Of a DNA stretch of 64,000 nt, positions 27,171 to 35,858 are shown one piece after another. Numbering within the stretch: the stretch's first letter is position 1; each line of letters begins with the position of its first letter. This stretch comes from Lentzea cavernae. Its GTDB lineage: Bacteria > Actinomycetota > Actinomycetes > Mycobacteriales > Pseudonocardiaceae. Position numbers and translations under genes: made by a program. The DNA is taken from NCBI RefSeq assembly GCF_014653695.1, contig NZ_BNAR01000019.1:62001-126000 (forward strand), written 5' to 3'. The notes below the pieces were generated by a model. The model ran no database searches. It saw nothing but the letters and a program-made list of their open reading frames with translations, and was not told the DNA's origin.

Positions 27171-28460
27171 CTAAAGCTTGCCCGCGGCCTTCAGCGAGAG
27201 ATAGCGGTCCGCGAGAGCGCGTGGCAGGTCATCGGGCAGTGCGTCCACGACGTCGACACCGTGCCGTGCGAGCAACGCGGTGAGACGGCGTCGCTCGGCC
27301 AGAGTGCGTTCCGCGGCGGCGGCCGAGTAGACCGCTTCCAGGTCACCACGCCCGGCGGCCATGGCGTGCACGGCCGGGTCCGCCACCGAGGCGATCAGCA
27401 GGTGGTGCCGCGAGGCCAGCGCCGGCAGCAGCGGCAGCAGACCGTGCTCGACCGACGGTTCCAGCGACGTCAGCAGCACGACCAGCGAACGCCGGCCGGA
27501 GCGGCGCAGGACCTCGGCGACGGCGGCGCGGGCGTCGAACTCGACCAGTTCGGCTTCCAGCGGTGCCATGGCCTGCACCAGGACCGGCAGCGTGGCCCTC
27601 GGCACCGAGGCGCGCACCTTGTGGCTGAACGCCAGGAAGTCGACCTGGTCACGCGCCTGCGATGCCAAGGCGGACAACAACAACGCGGCGTCCATCGACG
27701 TGTCGAGGCGCGGCAGGCCACCCAGCGCGCCGTCCACGCGGGCCGCCGAGGTGCGGGCGGTGTCGACCACGATCGTCACCTGGCGGTCGCGCTCCGGCCG
27801 CCAGGTGCGCACCACGACGTCGGACGAACGAGCCGAGGCACGCCAGTCGATGGACCGCACGTCGTCACCGATGACGTACGCGCGCAGCGAGTCGAACTCC
27901 GTGCCCGCACCACGGATCAACGACGCACGGCGTCCATCGAGTTCGCGCAGGCGTTCCAGCAGGGGTGGAAGGTGACGGCGGCTGTGGAACGGCGGCAACG
28001 CGCGCACGGTCCACGGCACGACGTGCGAACCCTGCCGTGCCGCAACGCCCAACGGACCGTAGGAACGCACGGTCACACGATCAGAAACACGATCACCGCG
28101 CCGCACGGGCCGTAGCTCGAAGGACAACACACGCGAGCCACCAGCAGGCACGTCCACCGCGACCCGGTCGTCCACGACACCGGCAGAAGGCGCCCATCCG
28201 TCCCGAAGGACGCCACGCAACCGACGCCCGGGGTTGTGCACCGTCAGCTGCACCGCGCAAGGCTCGCCCGTGCGCACAGAGATCGCTCCCGCGCGCGAGA
28301 ACGTCAACCGCCGGACACCCGCGGCCAACGACAAGTCGACCGCGACACACGCCAGCAGCACGGCGAACACGACGAGGATCCCCTGCCACGACGGCAGAAC
28401 AAGCCCGACGACGAGAACCCCTACGAGCGCGAGCAGGCCCGCGCGACCCGTGAGCGCCAC
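27171..28460 (-). CDS. DUF58 domain-containing protein
   Basis: A 429-residue protein with two N-terminal membrane helices (about 8-47), a beta-rich middle part (about 60-150) and the DUF58 signature FDSLRAYVIGDDVRSIDW near residues 196-213, followed by a VWA-like fold (VTIVVDTARTS). DUF58 proteins pair with MoxR ATPases and are thought to act in envelope assembly. The start GTG lies one base after the MoxR stop. It is the last gene of the 32045-27171 operon. Confidence 0.88.
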   Translation of the reverse strand: MALTGRAGLLALVGVLVVGLVLPSWQGILVVFAVLLACVAVDLSLAAGVRRLTFSRAGAISVRTGEPCAVQLTVHNPGRRLRGVLRDGWAPSAGVVDDRVAVDVPAGGSRVLSFELRPVRRGDRVSDRVTVRSYGPLGVAARQGSHVVPWTVRALPPFHSRRHLPPLLERLRELDGRRASLIRGAGTEFDSLRAYVIGDDVRSIDWRASARSSDVVVRTWRPERDRQVTIVVDTARTSAARVDGALGGLPRLDTSMDAALLLSALASQARDQVDFLAFSHKVRASVPRATLPVLVQAMAPLEAELVEFDARAAVAEVLRRSGRRSLVVLLTSLEPSVEHGLLPLLPALASRHHLLIASVADPAVHAMAAGRGDLEAVYSAAAAERTLAERRRLTALLARHGVDVVDALPDDLPRALADRYLSLKAAGKL

Positions 28461-28461
28461 G

Positions 28462-29424
28462 TCAGCGCGGCACCTGAACAGCGCCGAGCACGCCGTCCAG
28501 CACGCCGTCCGCCGTCACGCCCTCCAGTTCGGCCTCCGGCCGCAGCTCCAGCCGGTGCCGCAACGCGGGCCGTGCGAGCGCCTTCACGTCGTCCGGCGTC
28601 ACGTAGTCACGGCCCGAGAGCCACGCCCACGCGCGTGCGGCAGCCAGCAGAGCCGTTGCGCCACGCGGAGAAACGCCCAGACGCACGGCGGGGGACTGAC
28701 GAGTCGCACGGCACACGTCGACCACATAAGCGATCACCTCGGGCGCCACGGTCAACGCGCGCACAGCCGCCGAACCCGCCTCCAGGTGAGCCGCACTCGC
28801 GACGGCGTTCAACGAGGAGAGGTCACGCGGGTCGAACCCGGACGCGTGCCGGGTCAGCACGTCGATCTCGTGCTCCCGCGCCGGGATCGGCATCGTCACC
28901 TTCAGCAGGAACCGGTCGAGCTGCGCCTCGGGCAACGGGTAGGTGCCCTCGTACTCGACCGGGTTCTGCGTCGCCACCACGATGAACGGCGACGGCAGCG
29001 GCCGCGTCTTGCCGTCGGCGGAGACCTGCCGTTCCTCCATGGCCTCCAGCAACGCGGACTGCGTCTTCGGCGGCGTCCGGTTGATCTCGTCGGCCAGCAG
29101 CAGGTTCGTGAACACCGGGCCCTCGCGGAACGAGAACGCGGCGTTGTGCGAGTCGTAGACCAGCGACCCCGTCAGGTCGCCGGGCATCAGGTCCGGCGTG
29201 AACTGCACACGCGTCGTCGACAGGTCCAACGCGCGCGCGAGAGCACGCACCAGCAACGTCTTCGCGACGCCCGGAACACCCTCCAACAGCACGTGTCCCT
29301 TGCACAGCAACGCGAGGATCAGCGACGTCACGGCGGCGTCGTTGCCCACCACGGCTTTGCCGATCTCCGCGCGCAACGCCACGAGCGCCGTGCGGGCTTC
29401 CTCGGTGGTGACCACTGCCGTCAT
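28462..29424 (-). CDS. MoxR-family AAA+ ATPase
   Basis: A 320-residue AAA+ ATPase. Walker A is GVPGVAKT (49-56), Walker B is LLADEIN, sensor 1 lies in VVATQNPVEYEGT, and the C-terminal lid has SPRGATALLAAARAWA. MoxR proteins are chaperone-like and partner with VWA or DUF58 proteins. It overlaps the DUF4350 gene by 4 nt upstream and is 1 nt from DUF58 downstream, so all are co-transcribed. Confidence 0.92.
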   Translation of the reverse strand: MTAVVTTEEARTALVALRAEIGKAVVGNDAAVTSLILALLCKGHVLLEGVPGVAKTLLVRALARALDLSTTRVQFTPDLMPGDLTGSLVYDSHNAAFSFREGPVFTNLLLADEINRTPPKTQSALLEAMEERQVSADGKTRPLPSPFIVVATQNPVEYEGTYPLPEAQLDRFLLKVTMPIPAREHEIDVLTRHASGFDPRDLSSLNAVASAAHLEAGSAAVRALTVAPEVIAYVVDVCRATRQSPAVRLGVSPRGATALLAAARAWAWLSGRDYVTPDDVKALARPALRHRLELRPEAELEGVTADGVLDGVLGAVQVPR

Positions 29425-30452
29425 CCCTTGCGCACCTCGTTCTCCACAGCGTCCAGTTCAGCAGCCAGCGCGACGAGCCCCCGGTCGTCCACCGGCCCGG
29501 TGTCGTAGAGCAGCGACCGCACCGCGGCGGCGGGTCGCGAAGTCCTGCGGGCGATCTCCTCGGACGGGTCCTCGCCCGGCGGCACCCCGAGCAGCGGCGC
29601 CAGCCGGTCACGGGTCGCCTGGCGCAGCACGGAGGCGGCGTGCGAGGCGGCGTGCGACCGGCGGTACAGCCGCGCCCTGCCCTCCACGGTCTCGGCGGCG
29701 CGCACCACGACCGGGAGCGGTTCGGGCACCACCCGGCCGAGCCGGCGCGCCCGCCACAGCGCGATCAGCACGACCGCGATCCCGAGTTGCAGGGCGGCGA
29801 ACTTCCAGCCGTCCGGGACCAGGTCGGTCAGCGACTTCTGCTGCGACCGGTCCGCCGCCGACGGCACGTACCAGACCAGCCGTTCGTGCTGACCCAGCAA
29901 CGACAGCGCGAGCGCCGCGTTGCCCTCGGAGTCGATGTCGCGGTTGGTGAAGATGCCGCCGTACCCGATCGTCGTCACGGTGCCTGTGCGCACCAACGTC
30001 GAGTCGTAGCACCGGAGTTCGCCCTCGTAGACGAACCCGCCCATGGTCGCCGCACCGGCCCTGTCCGCCAGCGGGCACCCCGGCTGACGGGTCTCGGGCT
30101 CCAGCCGCGCCACCCCGGTGGCCGGCGCGAGCAGCACGGTCGCGGAGGCGCGGCGGCTCAGGTCCGCGAGGCGTTCCGGGTCGATCAGGTTCGGTTGCGG
30201 CACGAACAGCGTCGCACCGTCCACAGAGGACGCATTGTCGGTGAGCTCGACCCGCACACCGTTCTGTTCCAGCAGGTCGGCGACCGCGTGGCTGCCCTCC
30301 GGCCGGAACGACCGGGGGTCGAGCGCGCCGCCCTCGCCGCTGCCGCGCAGCAACGCGATCACGACCGCCGCGAGGAGGATGACCGCACCGATCAGCACGG
30401 GGCCGCGCGCGGCCGTCCAGATCCGCCGGGCGTCGGGGGAGACCGCCGTCAT
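29421..30452 (-). CDS. DUF4350 domain-containing membrane protein
   Basis: A 343-residue protein. A transmembrane helix near the N-terminus (about 17-36) leads into an extracytoplasmic domain of the DUF4350 type, with SFRPEGSHAVADLLEQNGV and GATLFVPQPNLIDP. A second membrane helix (about 221-237) leads into a cytoplasmic helical tail. The family is found beside MoxR and DUF58 genes in actinobacteria and has no established biochemical role. It overlaps neighbours on both sides by 4 nt. Confidence 0.85.
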   Translation of the reverse strand: MTAVSPDARRIWTAARGPVLIGAVILLAAVVIALLRGSGEGGALDPRSFRPEGSHAVADLLEQNGVRVELTDNASSVDGATLFVPQPNLIDPERLADLSRRASATVLLAPATGVARLEPETRQPGCPLADRAGAATMGGFVYEGELRCYDSTLVRTGTVTTIGYGGIFTNRDIDSEGNAALALSLLGQHERLVWYVPSAADRSQQKSLTDLVPDGWKFAALQLGIAVVLIALWRARRLGRVVPEPLPVVVRAAETVEGRARLYRRSHAASHAASVLRQATRDRLAPLLGVPPGEDPSEEIARRTSRPAAAVRSLLYDTGPVDDRGLVALAAELDAVENEVRKG

Positions 30453-31048
30453 CCGCGCACCTTGCCGTCCACGGACACCAGCTGCTGGTACCCCTCGGCG
30501 GTCGCGGGCCTGCCGCCGTACCAGACGTCGTCGAACTGCACGGCGGCTCCGCGCAGGTCGTCGGCGAGCACCGGAAGTGCGGTGCCCGCCTCGAAAGCGA
30601 CCTCGTCCACGGTGCGCCCGGCCCGTGCGTCGAGCACGCCGCGGTGTTCCAGTTCCCGTACCACCGCGCGGAAGCGTTCCCGCACGGCCTCGGCGAAATC
30701 GCCCGCCGCCGCGGCCCTCTCGGCGGCGGCGCGGTGCTCCGCGGCGGTCAGGACGGTGGTGCCGAACACCTTGCCGCCCGACCGCAGCACGCGGCCGGTG
30801 CGCCCGGCGCGGAGCCTGAAGACGATGACGGCCAGCACCACCACGGCCACGGCGATCGTGAGCGCGGTGATGCCGCTCATGCCACCCGCCCCGGCGAACA
30901 GCTCGCCGAGGCGGGTCAGCACCCAGTCGATGGCGCGTTCCAGCGGGTTCGGGTCGTCGGAGACGTACGCCGGGTCGCTGAGCTCCCGGACGGCCGCCTC
31001 CCTCGCCTCGTCGCGGCCGAGATCTACCGGTACGTCAGAGGCCGCCAT
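30449..31048 (-). CDS. DUF4129 domain-containing membrane protein
   Basis: A 199-residue protein with a transmembrane helix at about residues 58-80 and a C-terminal DUF4129 domain, with RFRAVVRELEHRGVLDARAG and the TVDEVAFEAG motif. DUF4129 proteins go with DUF4350, MoxR and DUF58 in one cluster. The start lies within the last 14 nt of the upstream membrane-protein gene. Confidence 0.85.
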   Translation of the reverse strand: MAASDVPVDLGRDEAREAAVRELSDPAYVSDDPNPLERAIDWVLTRLGELFAGAGGMSGITALTIAVAVVVLAVIVFRLRAGRTGRVLRSGGKVFGTTVLTAAEHRAAAERAAAAGDFAEAVRERFRAVVRELEHRGVLDARAGRTVDEVAFEAGTALPVLADDLRGAAVQFDDVWYGGRPATAEGYQQLVSVDGKVRG

Positions 31049-32045
31049 GCCCTGCGGCCCGCTGGAGTTCGATGTCCATGCCCTCGGAGCGCATGCGGCG
31101 GTCGACGTAGAGCAGCACGGTGACCGCGGAGCTGAACGGCAGCGTGATCGTCGAGGCGATGATCGCGCCGATCGTCGACAGGACCAGCGAGCCCACGCTC
31201 AGCGCCGCCGTCGGGTCGTCGGAGAAGCCGGTCGTCGCGGCGCCCAGCAGACCGAACGGGAGGCTGATGATCCAGCTGATCACCCAGCCGATCACGACGG
31301 TGAGCAGCAGGATGCCGAACGTGCGCCACCAGGCGCCGTCCACGAGCTTCTTCGAGCGGCCGAACGCGGCCGTGACGCCGCAGCGCTCCAGCACGAGCGC
31401 GGGCGTGACCAGGGCGAACAGCACCCACAGCCAGACACCGGGCACGACGCAGAGGATCAGGCCGACGGTGATCACGAGGCCGGAGAGCAGCGTCGCGCCG
31501 AGCAGCGGGAGCAGCCGCGGCTTGAACTCCTCCCACGCCTGCTGGAACGTCACCGGCTTGCCGAGCACGGCGTGACCCACGATGACGGTGATGAAGCCCG
31601 ACAGGAAGACGGTGCCGATCAACAGCAGCAGGATGCTCAGGAACGCACCGGTGAAGATCCCGGTGAGGGTGCTCGCGAGCTGGTCCATCGCCTGTTCCTG
31701 CGTGACCGTGTTCGGGTCGAGCGTCGCGACCCTGGTGAGGTCGTCGAGGAACGGCAGCTGCGCCAGCAGGCCGACGATCTGCGTGACGGCCGCGACGATC
31801 GCGGCCGCGCCGATGATCAGCTTCGGGTAGCGGCGCATCGTCGTGATGGCGCCGTCGACGATCTCGCCGACCGCGAGCGGGCGCAGCGGGATCACACCGG
31901 GCTTGATCGTCGGGCCGGCTCCGGGCGGCGGCGGTGCGTTGTAGCCGTACTGCTGCCCCGGCTGCTGGCCGTACTGCGGCTGGCCGGGCTGCTGCGGCTG
32001 GTTCTGAGGCTGGTCGGGTGACGACCAGCCGGGCGTTTCGGACAT
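31035..32045 (-). CDS. Polytopic membrane protein with Gln/Pro-rich N-terminus
   Basis: A 336-residue protein. Residues 1 to about 50 are a low-complexity Gln/Pro/Tyr/Gly segment, likely disordered and cytoplasmic. The rest has about six hydrophobic segments with the repeated pattern PLAVGEIVDGAITTMRRYPK at the first helix, resembling the glycerophosphodiester phosphodiesterase membrane-domain family. I start it at ATG 32045 (MSETPGWSS) after a G-rich ribosome site. It leads the operon DUF4129, DUF4350, MoxR, DUF58. Its function is not known. Confidence 0.75.
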   Translation of the reverse strand: MSETPGWSSPDQPQNQPQQPGQPQYGQQPGQQYGYNAPPPPGAGPTIKPGVIPLRPLAVGEIVDGAITTMRRYPKLIIGAAAIVAAVTQIVGLLAQLPFLDDLTRVATLDPNTVTQEQAMDQLASTLTGIFTGAFLSILLLLIGTVFLSGFITVIVGHAVLGKPVTFQQAWEEFKPRLLPLLGATLLSGLVITVGLILCVVPGVWLWVLFALVTPALVLERCGVTAAFGRSKKLVDGAWWRTFGILLLTVVIGWVISWIISLPFGLLGAATTGFSDDPTAALSVGSLVLSTIGAIIASTITLPFSSAVTVLLYVDRRMRSEGMDIELQRAAGHGGL

Positions 32046-32115
32046 CTCGGCTACCCCCGGTCGTGGTGTGAGCGGCATCTTGCCAGATCAGGCCCACAGC
32101 CACTCGGCAACACGA

Positions 32116-32694
32116 TCACGAAACGAGCTCGGTCCGCGCCTTGGACGGTGTCGTGCGCCGCATACCGGCGCTCACGCACCTCTTGACCACCTGAGGCTGC
32201 TCGCGCATCAACCGCAGACCGCGCCTGACCAGCGTCGGGACCGGCTTGCGGGCCTCGGCGACGTCCCGGGCGAACCGGCGCACGAACGTGACGGGCGGGC
32301 TCGGCGCGAGCACGATCGCGTCCCTGAGCACCCCGGCCTCCCGGGCGCCCCGGACCAGCAGGTCCGCGAACAGGCCCTCCGCGATGAACGCGGGCGCGTC
32401 GCCGAGCTCGATCGTCTGGGTGCCGACCGCGCGGTCCTCGCTGATGGAGTAGACCGGCGCCTCCACCTTGCCGGTCTCCGACAGTTCGATGACCGCTTGC
32501 AACGCCTTGTCGGCGTTCCACGAGCCGATGTCGTCCCAGTCGGCCCTGCCGTGCTCGTCGCGGGGCAGCAGCGGGTCGTCGCCGTCGCGGTAGAAGTCGT
32601 CCAGGCGCAGGACCGGCCAGCCGAGGTGGGCGGCGAGTGTCGACTTGCCTGAGCCGGAGGGTCCGGCGAGCAGCACGGCACGAGGGATGGGCAC
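32116..32694 (-). CDS. Uridine kinase-like P-loop NTPase
   Basis: A 192-residue P-loop kinase-like protein. Walker A is AGPSGSGKST near the N-terminus, followed by LRLDDFYRDGDDPLLP, which resembles the nucleoside-binding acidic motif of uridine/cytidine kinases. A further conserved region is AFIAEGLFADLL. I place the start at GTG 32694, with gagga about 9 nt upstream; GTG 32712 is possible. The gene is divergent from rarA. Nucleoside specificity is not provable here. Confidence 0.75.
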   Translation of the reverse strand: MPIPRAVLLAGPSGSGKSTLAAHLGWPVLRLDDFYRDGDDPLLPRDEHGRADWDDIGSWNADKALQAVIELSETGKVEAPVYSISEDRAVGTQTIELGDAPAFIAEGLFADLLVRGAREAGVLRDAIVLAPSPPVTFVRRFARDVAEARKPVPTLVRRGLRLMREQPQVVKRCVSAGMRRTTPSKARTELVS

Positions 32695-32718
32695 GGAACG
32701 CGATCCTCGCACATGACT

Positions 32719-32724
32719 TAGGCT
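32719..32724 (+). promoter_or_regulatory. -10 hexamer for leaderless rarA
   Basis: TAGGCT ends 7 nt before the ATG at 32732. No Shine-Dalgarno sequence precedes that ATG, so the mRNA likely starts at the start codon. Confidence 0.5.
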
Positions 32725-32731
32725 CGAACGC

Positions 32732-34081
32732 ATGAGCGAAGGTCTGTTCGACGAGGGCCTCTTCGGCGCGACCGACGAGGAGAAGGCCGAGCGCATCGCG
32801 GCCAACGCCCCGCTGGCCGTGCGGATGCGTCCGGCCGCGCTGGACGAGGTCGTCGGCCAGGACCACCTGCTCGGGCCGGGCGCGCCGCTGCGCCGCCTGG
32901 TCGAGGGCGCCACCCCGGCGTCCGTGATGCTCTACGGCCCTCCCGGCACCGGCAAGACGACCCTCGCGACGCTGGTGTCCAAGGCGACCGGCCGCCGGTT
33001 CGTCGCCCTGAGCGCGTTGTCGGCCGGCGTGAAGGAGGTGCGGGCCGTCATCGACGAGGCCCGGCGCCGCCTGGTCCGGTCCGGCGAGTCGACCGTGCTG
33101 TTCATCGACGAGGTGCACCGGTTCTCCAAGACGCAGCAGGACGCGCTGCTGGGCGCTGTGGAGGACAGGATCGTGCTGCTCGTCGCGGCCACCACGGAGA
33201 ACCCGTTCTTCTCGGTCGTGTCGCCCTTGCTGTCGCGTTCTCTCGTGCTGCAGCTCAAGTCGCTGACCGACGACGGCGTGCGGTCGGTGATCCGGCGCGC
33301 GGTGTCCGACGAACGCGGCCTGGGCGGGTCCGTCGTGCTGGAGCCCGACGCGGAGGACCACCTGATCCGCCTGGCCGGCGGTGACGCCCGCCGGTCGCTG
33401 ACGGCCCTGGAGGCGGCGGCGGACTCGGCGGTGGCGTCGAACGACGGCGTGATCACGCTGACGCTGCTGGAGTCCACTGTGGACAAGGCGGCGGTGCGCT
33501 ACGACCGCGACGGCGACCAGCACTACGACGTGACGTCGGCGTTCATCAAGTCGATCCGCGGCTCCGACGTCGACGCGGCACTGCACTACCTCGCGCGGAT
33601 GATCGAGGCGGGCGAGGACCCGCGCTTCATCGCGCGGCGCCTGGTGATCCACGCCAGCGAGGACGTGGGCATGGCCGACCCGACGGCGCTGCAGACGTGC
33701 GTGGCGGCGGCTCAGGCCGTGCAGCTCATCGGCCTGCCCGAGTGCGCGCTGAACCTCGCGCAGGCCACGATCCACCTCGCCACCGCGCCGAAGTCGAACG
33801 CCGTCACCACCGCGATCTACGGCGCCATCGAGGACGTGCGCAAGGGCGCCATCGGTTCCGTGCCCGCGCATCTGCGCGATGGCCACTACGCGGGTGCGGC
33901 GAAACTGGGCAACGCGCAGGGCTACCGGTACCCGCACGACGTGCCGGAGGGCGTGCTCACGCAGCAGTACGCACCGGACGACCTGGTGGGCCGCGACTAC
34001 TACGAGCCGACCGGGCGCGGCGGCGAACGCGCCCTCGCGGAACGGTTGCCGCGCCTGCGCCGGGTGATCCGGGGCGAGTAA
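32732..34081 (+). CDS. rarA: Replication-associated recombination protein A (RarA/MgsA)
   Basis: A 449-residue AAA+ ATPase related to clamp loaders, acting at stalled replication forks. It carries Walker A GPPGTGKT (about 69-76), Walker B in VLFIDEVHRFSKTQQDALL and sensor 1 in AATTENPFFSV, and the C-terminal tetramerisation part (GSDVDAALHYLARMIEAGED). The last 100 residues with YRYPHD are typical of RarA. The start appears leaderless. Length matches the family. Confidence 0.95.
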   Translation: MSEGLFDEGLFGATDEEKAERIAANAPLAVRMRPAALDEVVGQDHLLGPGAPLRRLVEGATPASVMLYGPPGTGKTTLATLVSKATGRRFVALSALSAGVKEVRAVIDEARRRLVRSGESTVLFIDEVHRFSKTQQDALLGAVEDRIVLLVAATTENPFFSVVSPLLSRSLVLQLKSLTDDGVRSVIRRAVSDERGLGGSVVLEPDAEDHLIRLAGGDARRSLTALEAAADSAVASNDGVITLTLLESTVDKAAVRYDRDGDQHYDVTSAFIKSIRGSDVDAALHYLARMIEAGEDPRFIARRLVIHASEDVGMADPTALQTCVAAAQAVQLIGLPECALNLAQATIHLATAPKSNAVTTAIYGAIEDVRKGAIGSVPAHLRDGHYAGAAKLGNAQGYRYPHDVPEGVLTQQYAPDDLVGRDYYEPTGRGGERALAERLPRLRRVIRGE

Positions 34082-34111
34082 TTCGCTTGGCCGTCCGCGC
34101 ATGATCGAGGC

Positions 34112-34498
34112 ATGGAACTCGTGCCGCACGACCCGGCTGACGGCGTCTACGCGACGGGTGGCGACTGGGTGCACGCCATGGAGGTCCGTGGCGCGCAACG
34201 GTTCTTGTTCGTCTCGGGCACCATGGGCCTCGACCCGCGGGGGAACCCCGGGGCCGGCCTGGCCGAGCAGCTCGACCTGATCTGGTCCAACCTCCGCGCG
34301 ATCCTCGCGTCGGCGGGGATGACCGTCGACAGCGTCGTCCGGCTCACCAGCTACCTGCGCGACCCGTCCTGCGCCGAGGCCAACGCGGCCGCGCGGGTGG
34401 CCGCGCTGGGCGGCAGGGCGGTGCCGACGACGGCGATCGTCGCCACCACGCTGGTCAGCGACTGGCTGGTGGAAATCGAGGTGATCGCCGCCGGGTGA
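34112..34498 (+). CDS. RidA-family protein
   Basis: A 128-residue trimeric RidA/YjgF-like protein. Residues FLFVSGTMGLDPRGNPGAG and VRLTSYLRDPS follow the family pattern, with TTAIVATTLVSDWLVEIEVIA at the end. Canonical RidA hydrolyses reactive enamines/imines; the usual catalytic arginine region (R in the RAR/RTA motif) is not conserved in an obvious form here, so deaminase activity is uncertain. A -10-like CATGAT ends 6 nt before the ATG. Confidence 0.8.
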   Translation: MELVPHDPADGVYATGGDWVHAMEVRGAQRFLFVSGTMGLDPRGNPGAGLAEQLDLIWSNLRAILASAGMTVDSVVRLTSYLRDPSCAEANAAARVAALGGRAVPTTAIVATTLVSDWLVEIEVIAAG

Positions 34499-34504
34499 AC
34501 TCGG

Positions 34505-34510
34505 TAGCTT
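34505..34510 (+). promoter_or_regulatory. -10 hexamer for leaderless DinB-like gene
   Basis: TAGCTT ends 7 nt before the GTG at 34518, matching the leaderless spacing seen at rarA, 35859, 42581 and pepQ. Confidence 0.4.
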
Positions 34511-34517
34511 CGGCGAG

Positions 34518-35153
34518 GTGACGATCAGAGAAGACTTCCTGACCACCGCCCGGATCGCCCTGGACCTCCTGCGCCACGAGCAGGTCGGTCTGCACTGGGA
34601 CCGGCCGAGCGCCCTGCCGGAGTTCGGGGTCAGCGGCCTCGCCGGCCACCTGGCCTACCAGGCGCTGCCACTGCCGTCGATGATCTCCGCGCCCGCGGGC
34701 GACGAACCGGTCGTGACGTTGATGGAGCACTACGAGCGCGCGAAGTGGACGGACCTGGACGTCGGCTCCGAGTTCCACACCCGCATCCGCGCCGGCGGCG
34801 AGAAGCTGGCGGCCGAGGGGCGGGACGACCTGTGCGCGCGGTTCGAGCAGGTGCTCGGGGAACTCGAGAAGTCGTTGCCCGGCGTGGAGGACCGGGGCGT
34901 GCGCATGCCGCACTGGGGCCCGTGGGCCGTGCCGCTGGACGAGTACCTCGTCAGCCGGCTGATGGAGTTCGTCGTGCACTCCGACGACCTCGCGGTGAGC
35001 GTCGGCGTGGAGACGCCCGAGTTCCCGCGCCGGGTCAACGAGACGGTCGTCGACCTGCTGACCCGCATGGCGCTCAACAAGCACCGCGCGGTCGACCTGG
35101 TGCGCGCGCTCAGCCGCAAGGAACGCGCACCGCAGGACATCACCGCGTTCTAG
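34518..35153 (+). CDS. Maleylpyruvate isomerase-type mycothiol-dependent / DinB-like protein
   Basis: A 211-residue four-helix-bundle protein of the DinB/MDMPI superfamily. The likely metal-binding histidines lie in GLAGHLAYQ (about residues 41-49) and LMEFVVHSDDLAVSVG (about 150-165). Family members use mycothiol or bacillithiol for isomerisation or transferase reactions. Many actinobacterial paralogues have unknown substrates, as here. Its end overlaps the convergent acetyltransferase gene by 4 bp. Confidence 0.75.
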   Translation: MTIREDFLTTARIALDLLRHEQVGLHWDRPSALPEFGVSGLAGHLAYQALPLPSMISAPAGDEPVVTLMEHYERAKWTDLDVGSEFHTRIRAGGEKLAAEGRDDLCARFEQVLGELEKSLPGVEDRGVRMPHWGPWAVPLDEYLVSRLMEFVVHSDDLAVSVGVETPEFPRRVNETVVDLLTRMALNKHRAVDLVRALSRKERAPQDITAF

Positions 35154-35728
35154 CGCTTGCACACCATCAGCAGCGCGACCCTGCCCGGCAGCATGATCTC
35201 GTCCGCGGCCACGAACCCGCCGGCCTCGAACGACCGGATGGCGCGGGTGTTGCGCACGTCCGGTTCCAGCACGATCCGCGTGCAGTGCGGGTCGGCCTCG
35301 AACAGCGCGTCGGTGAGCCGGGGGAGCAGCGCCCGCACGAGACCGCGGTCGGTCATCGCCAGCTCGCCGACCGCGAGGTTGAGCCCGAGGTCGTGCGGCC
35401 GGGCCCGGTAGCAGCCGGCGACGGCGTGCCGGGCCGCGCGGTAGACCTCGGCGTAGATCACCGGGCGGCCGTGCCAGCTGATCAGCAACGGCCGGACGTC
35501 GTCGCCGCCCAGGTGCGCCTGGAGCTCCTGCTCCCAGCGGGGCAGCGTCCAGGCCTGCCGCCAGAACGCCGCCACGTGCGGCGCGGAGTTCCAGCGGTGG
35601 ACGAGGTGCAGGTCGTAGCCGTCCGAACGCGCGACGCGGACGTCCCACGGCGTCGACAGCTCCGGGACCGGAGGCGCGCCCGCCATGATCTGCGGCCGGT
35701 AGGAGTCCAGGTGCGACACCGGCTTCAC
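35150..35728 (-). CDS. Siderophore-type GNAT N-acetyltransferase (IucB/MbtK-like)
   Basis: A 192-residue acyltransferase of the AlcB/IucB type, which acylates hydroxylamino or lysine side chains in siderophore assembly. Core signatures are WHGRPVIYAEVYRAARH, DLGLNLAVGE and RIVLEPDVRNTRAIRSFEAGGF (acyl-CoA binding and end of the fold). The start GTG 35728 has a strong ggaggcctc. An iron-box-like site lies at 35746-35764, fitting iron-repressed expression. No other siderophore gene is adjacent, so the acyl acceptor is unknown. Confidence 0.8.
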   Translation of the reverse strand: MKPVSHLDSYRPQIMAGAPPVPELSTPWDVRVARSDGYDLHLVHRWNSAPHVAAFWRQAWTLPRWEQELQAHLGGDDVRPLLISWHGRPVIYAEVYRAARHAVAGCYRARPHDLGLNLAVGELAMTDRGLVRALLPRLTDALFEADPHCTRIVLEPDVRNTRAIRSFEAGGFVAADEIMLPGRVALLMVCKR

Positions 35729-35745
35729 GAGGCCTCCTGCAGTGC

Positions 35746-35764
35746 TTAGGGTTGCCTTACTCCA
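35746..35764 (-). promoter_or_regulatory. Iron-box-like (IdeR/DmdR1) operator
   Basis: ttagggttgccttactcca agrees at 12-13 of 19 positions with actinobacterial iron boxes (TTAGGTTAGGCTAACCTAA type), depending on the strand compared. It lies 18 nt upstream of the siderophore-type acetyltransferase start. It is a weak to moderate match, made plausible by the gene it precedes. Confidence 0.5.
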
Positions 35765-35845
35765 TGCCGCAGGGCCGCCGATGTCAAGCCCTGTGTGACG
35801 GGTATTTCACAGCCTGTGACGGCCGTGCGTCAATGAGCTGTCCCG

Positions 35846-35851
35846 TACGTT
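35846..35851 (+). promoter_or_regulatory. -10 hexamer for leaderless DinB gene
   Basis: TACGTT ends 7 nt before the ATG at 35859. No ribosome site is visible. Confidence 0.4.
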
Positions 35852-35858
35852 TCCCGCC

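Noticed and set aside
29640..32021. A 793-codon plus-strand frame antisense to the DUF4350/DUF4129/membrane operon
   Set aside because: Composition is Arg/Ala/Gln-rich shadow sequence; the minus-strand genes have clear families, overlaps and starts.
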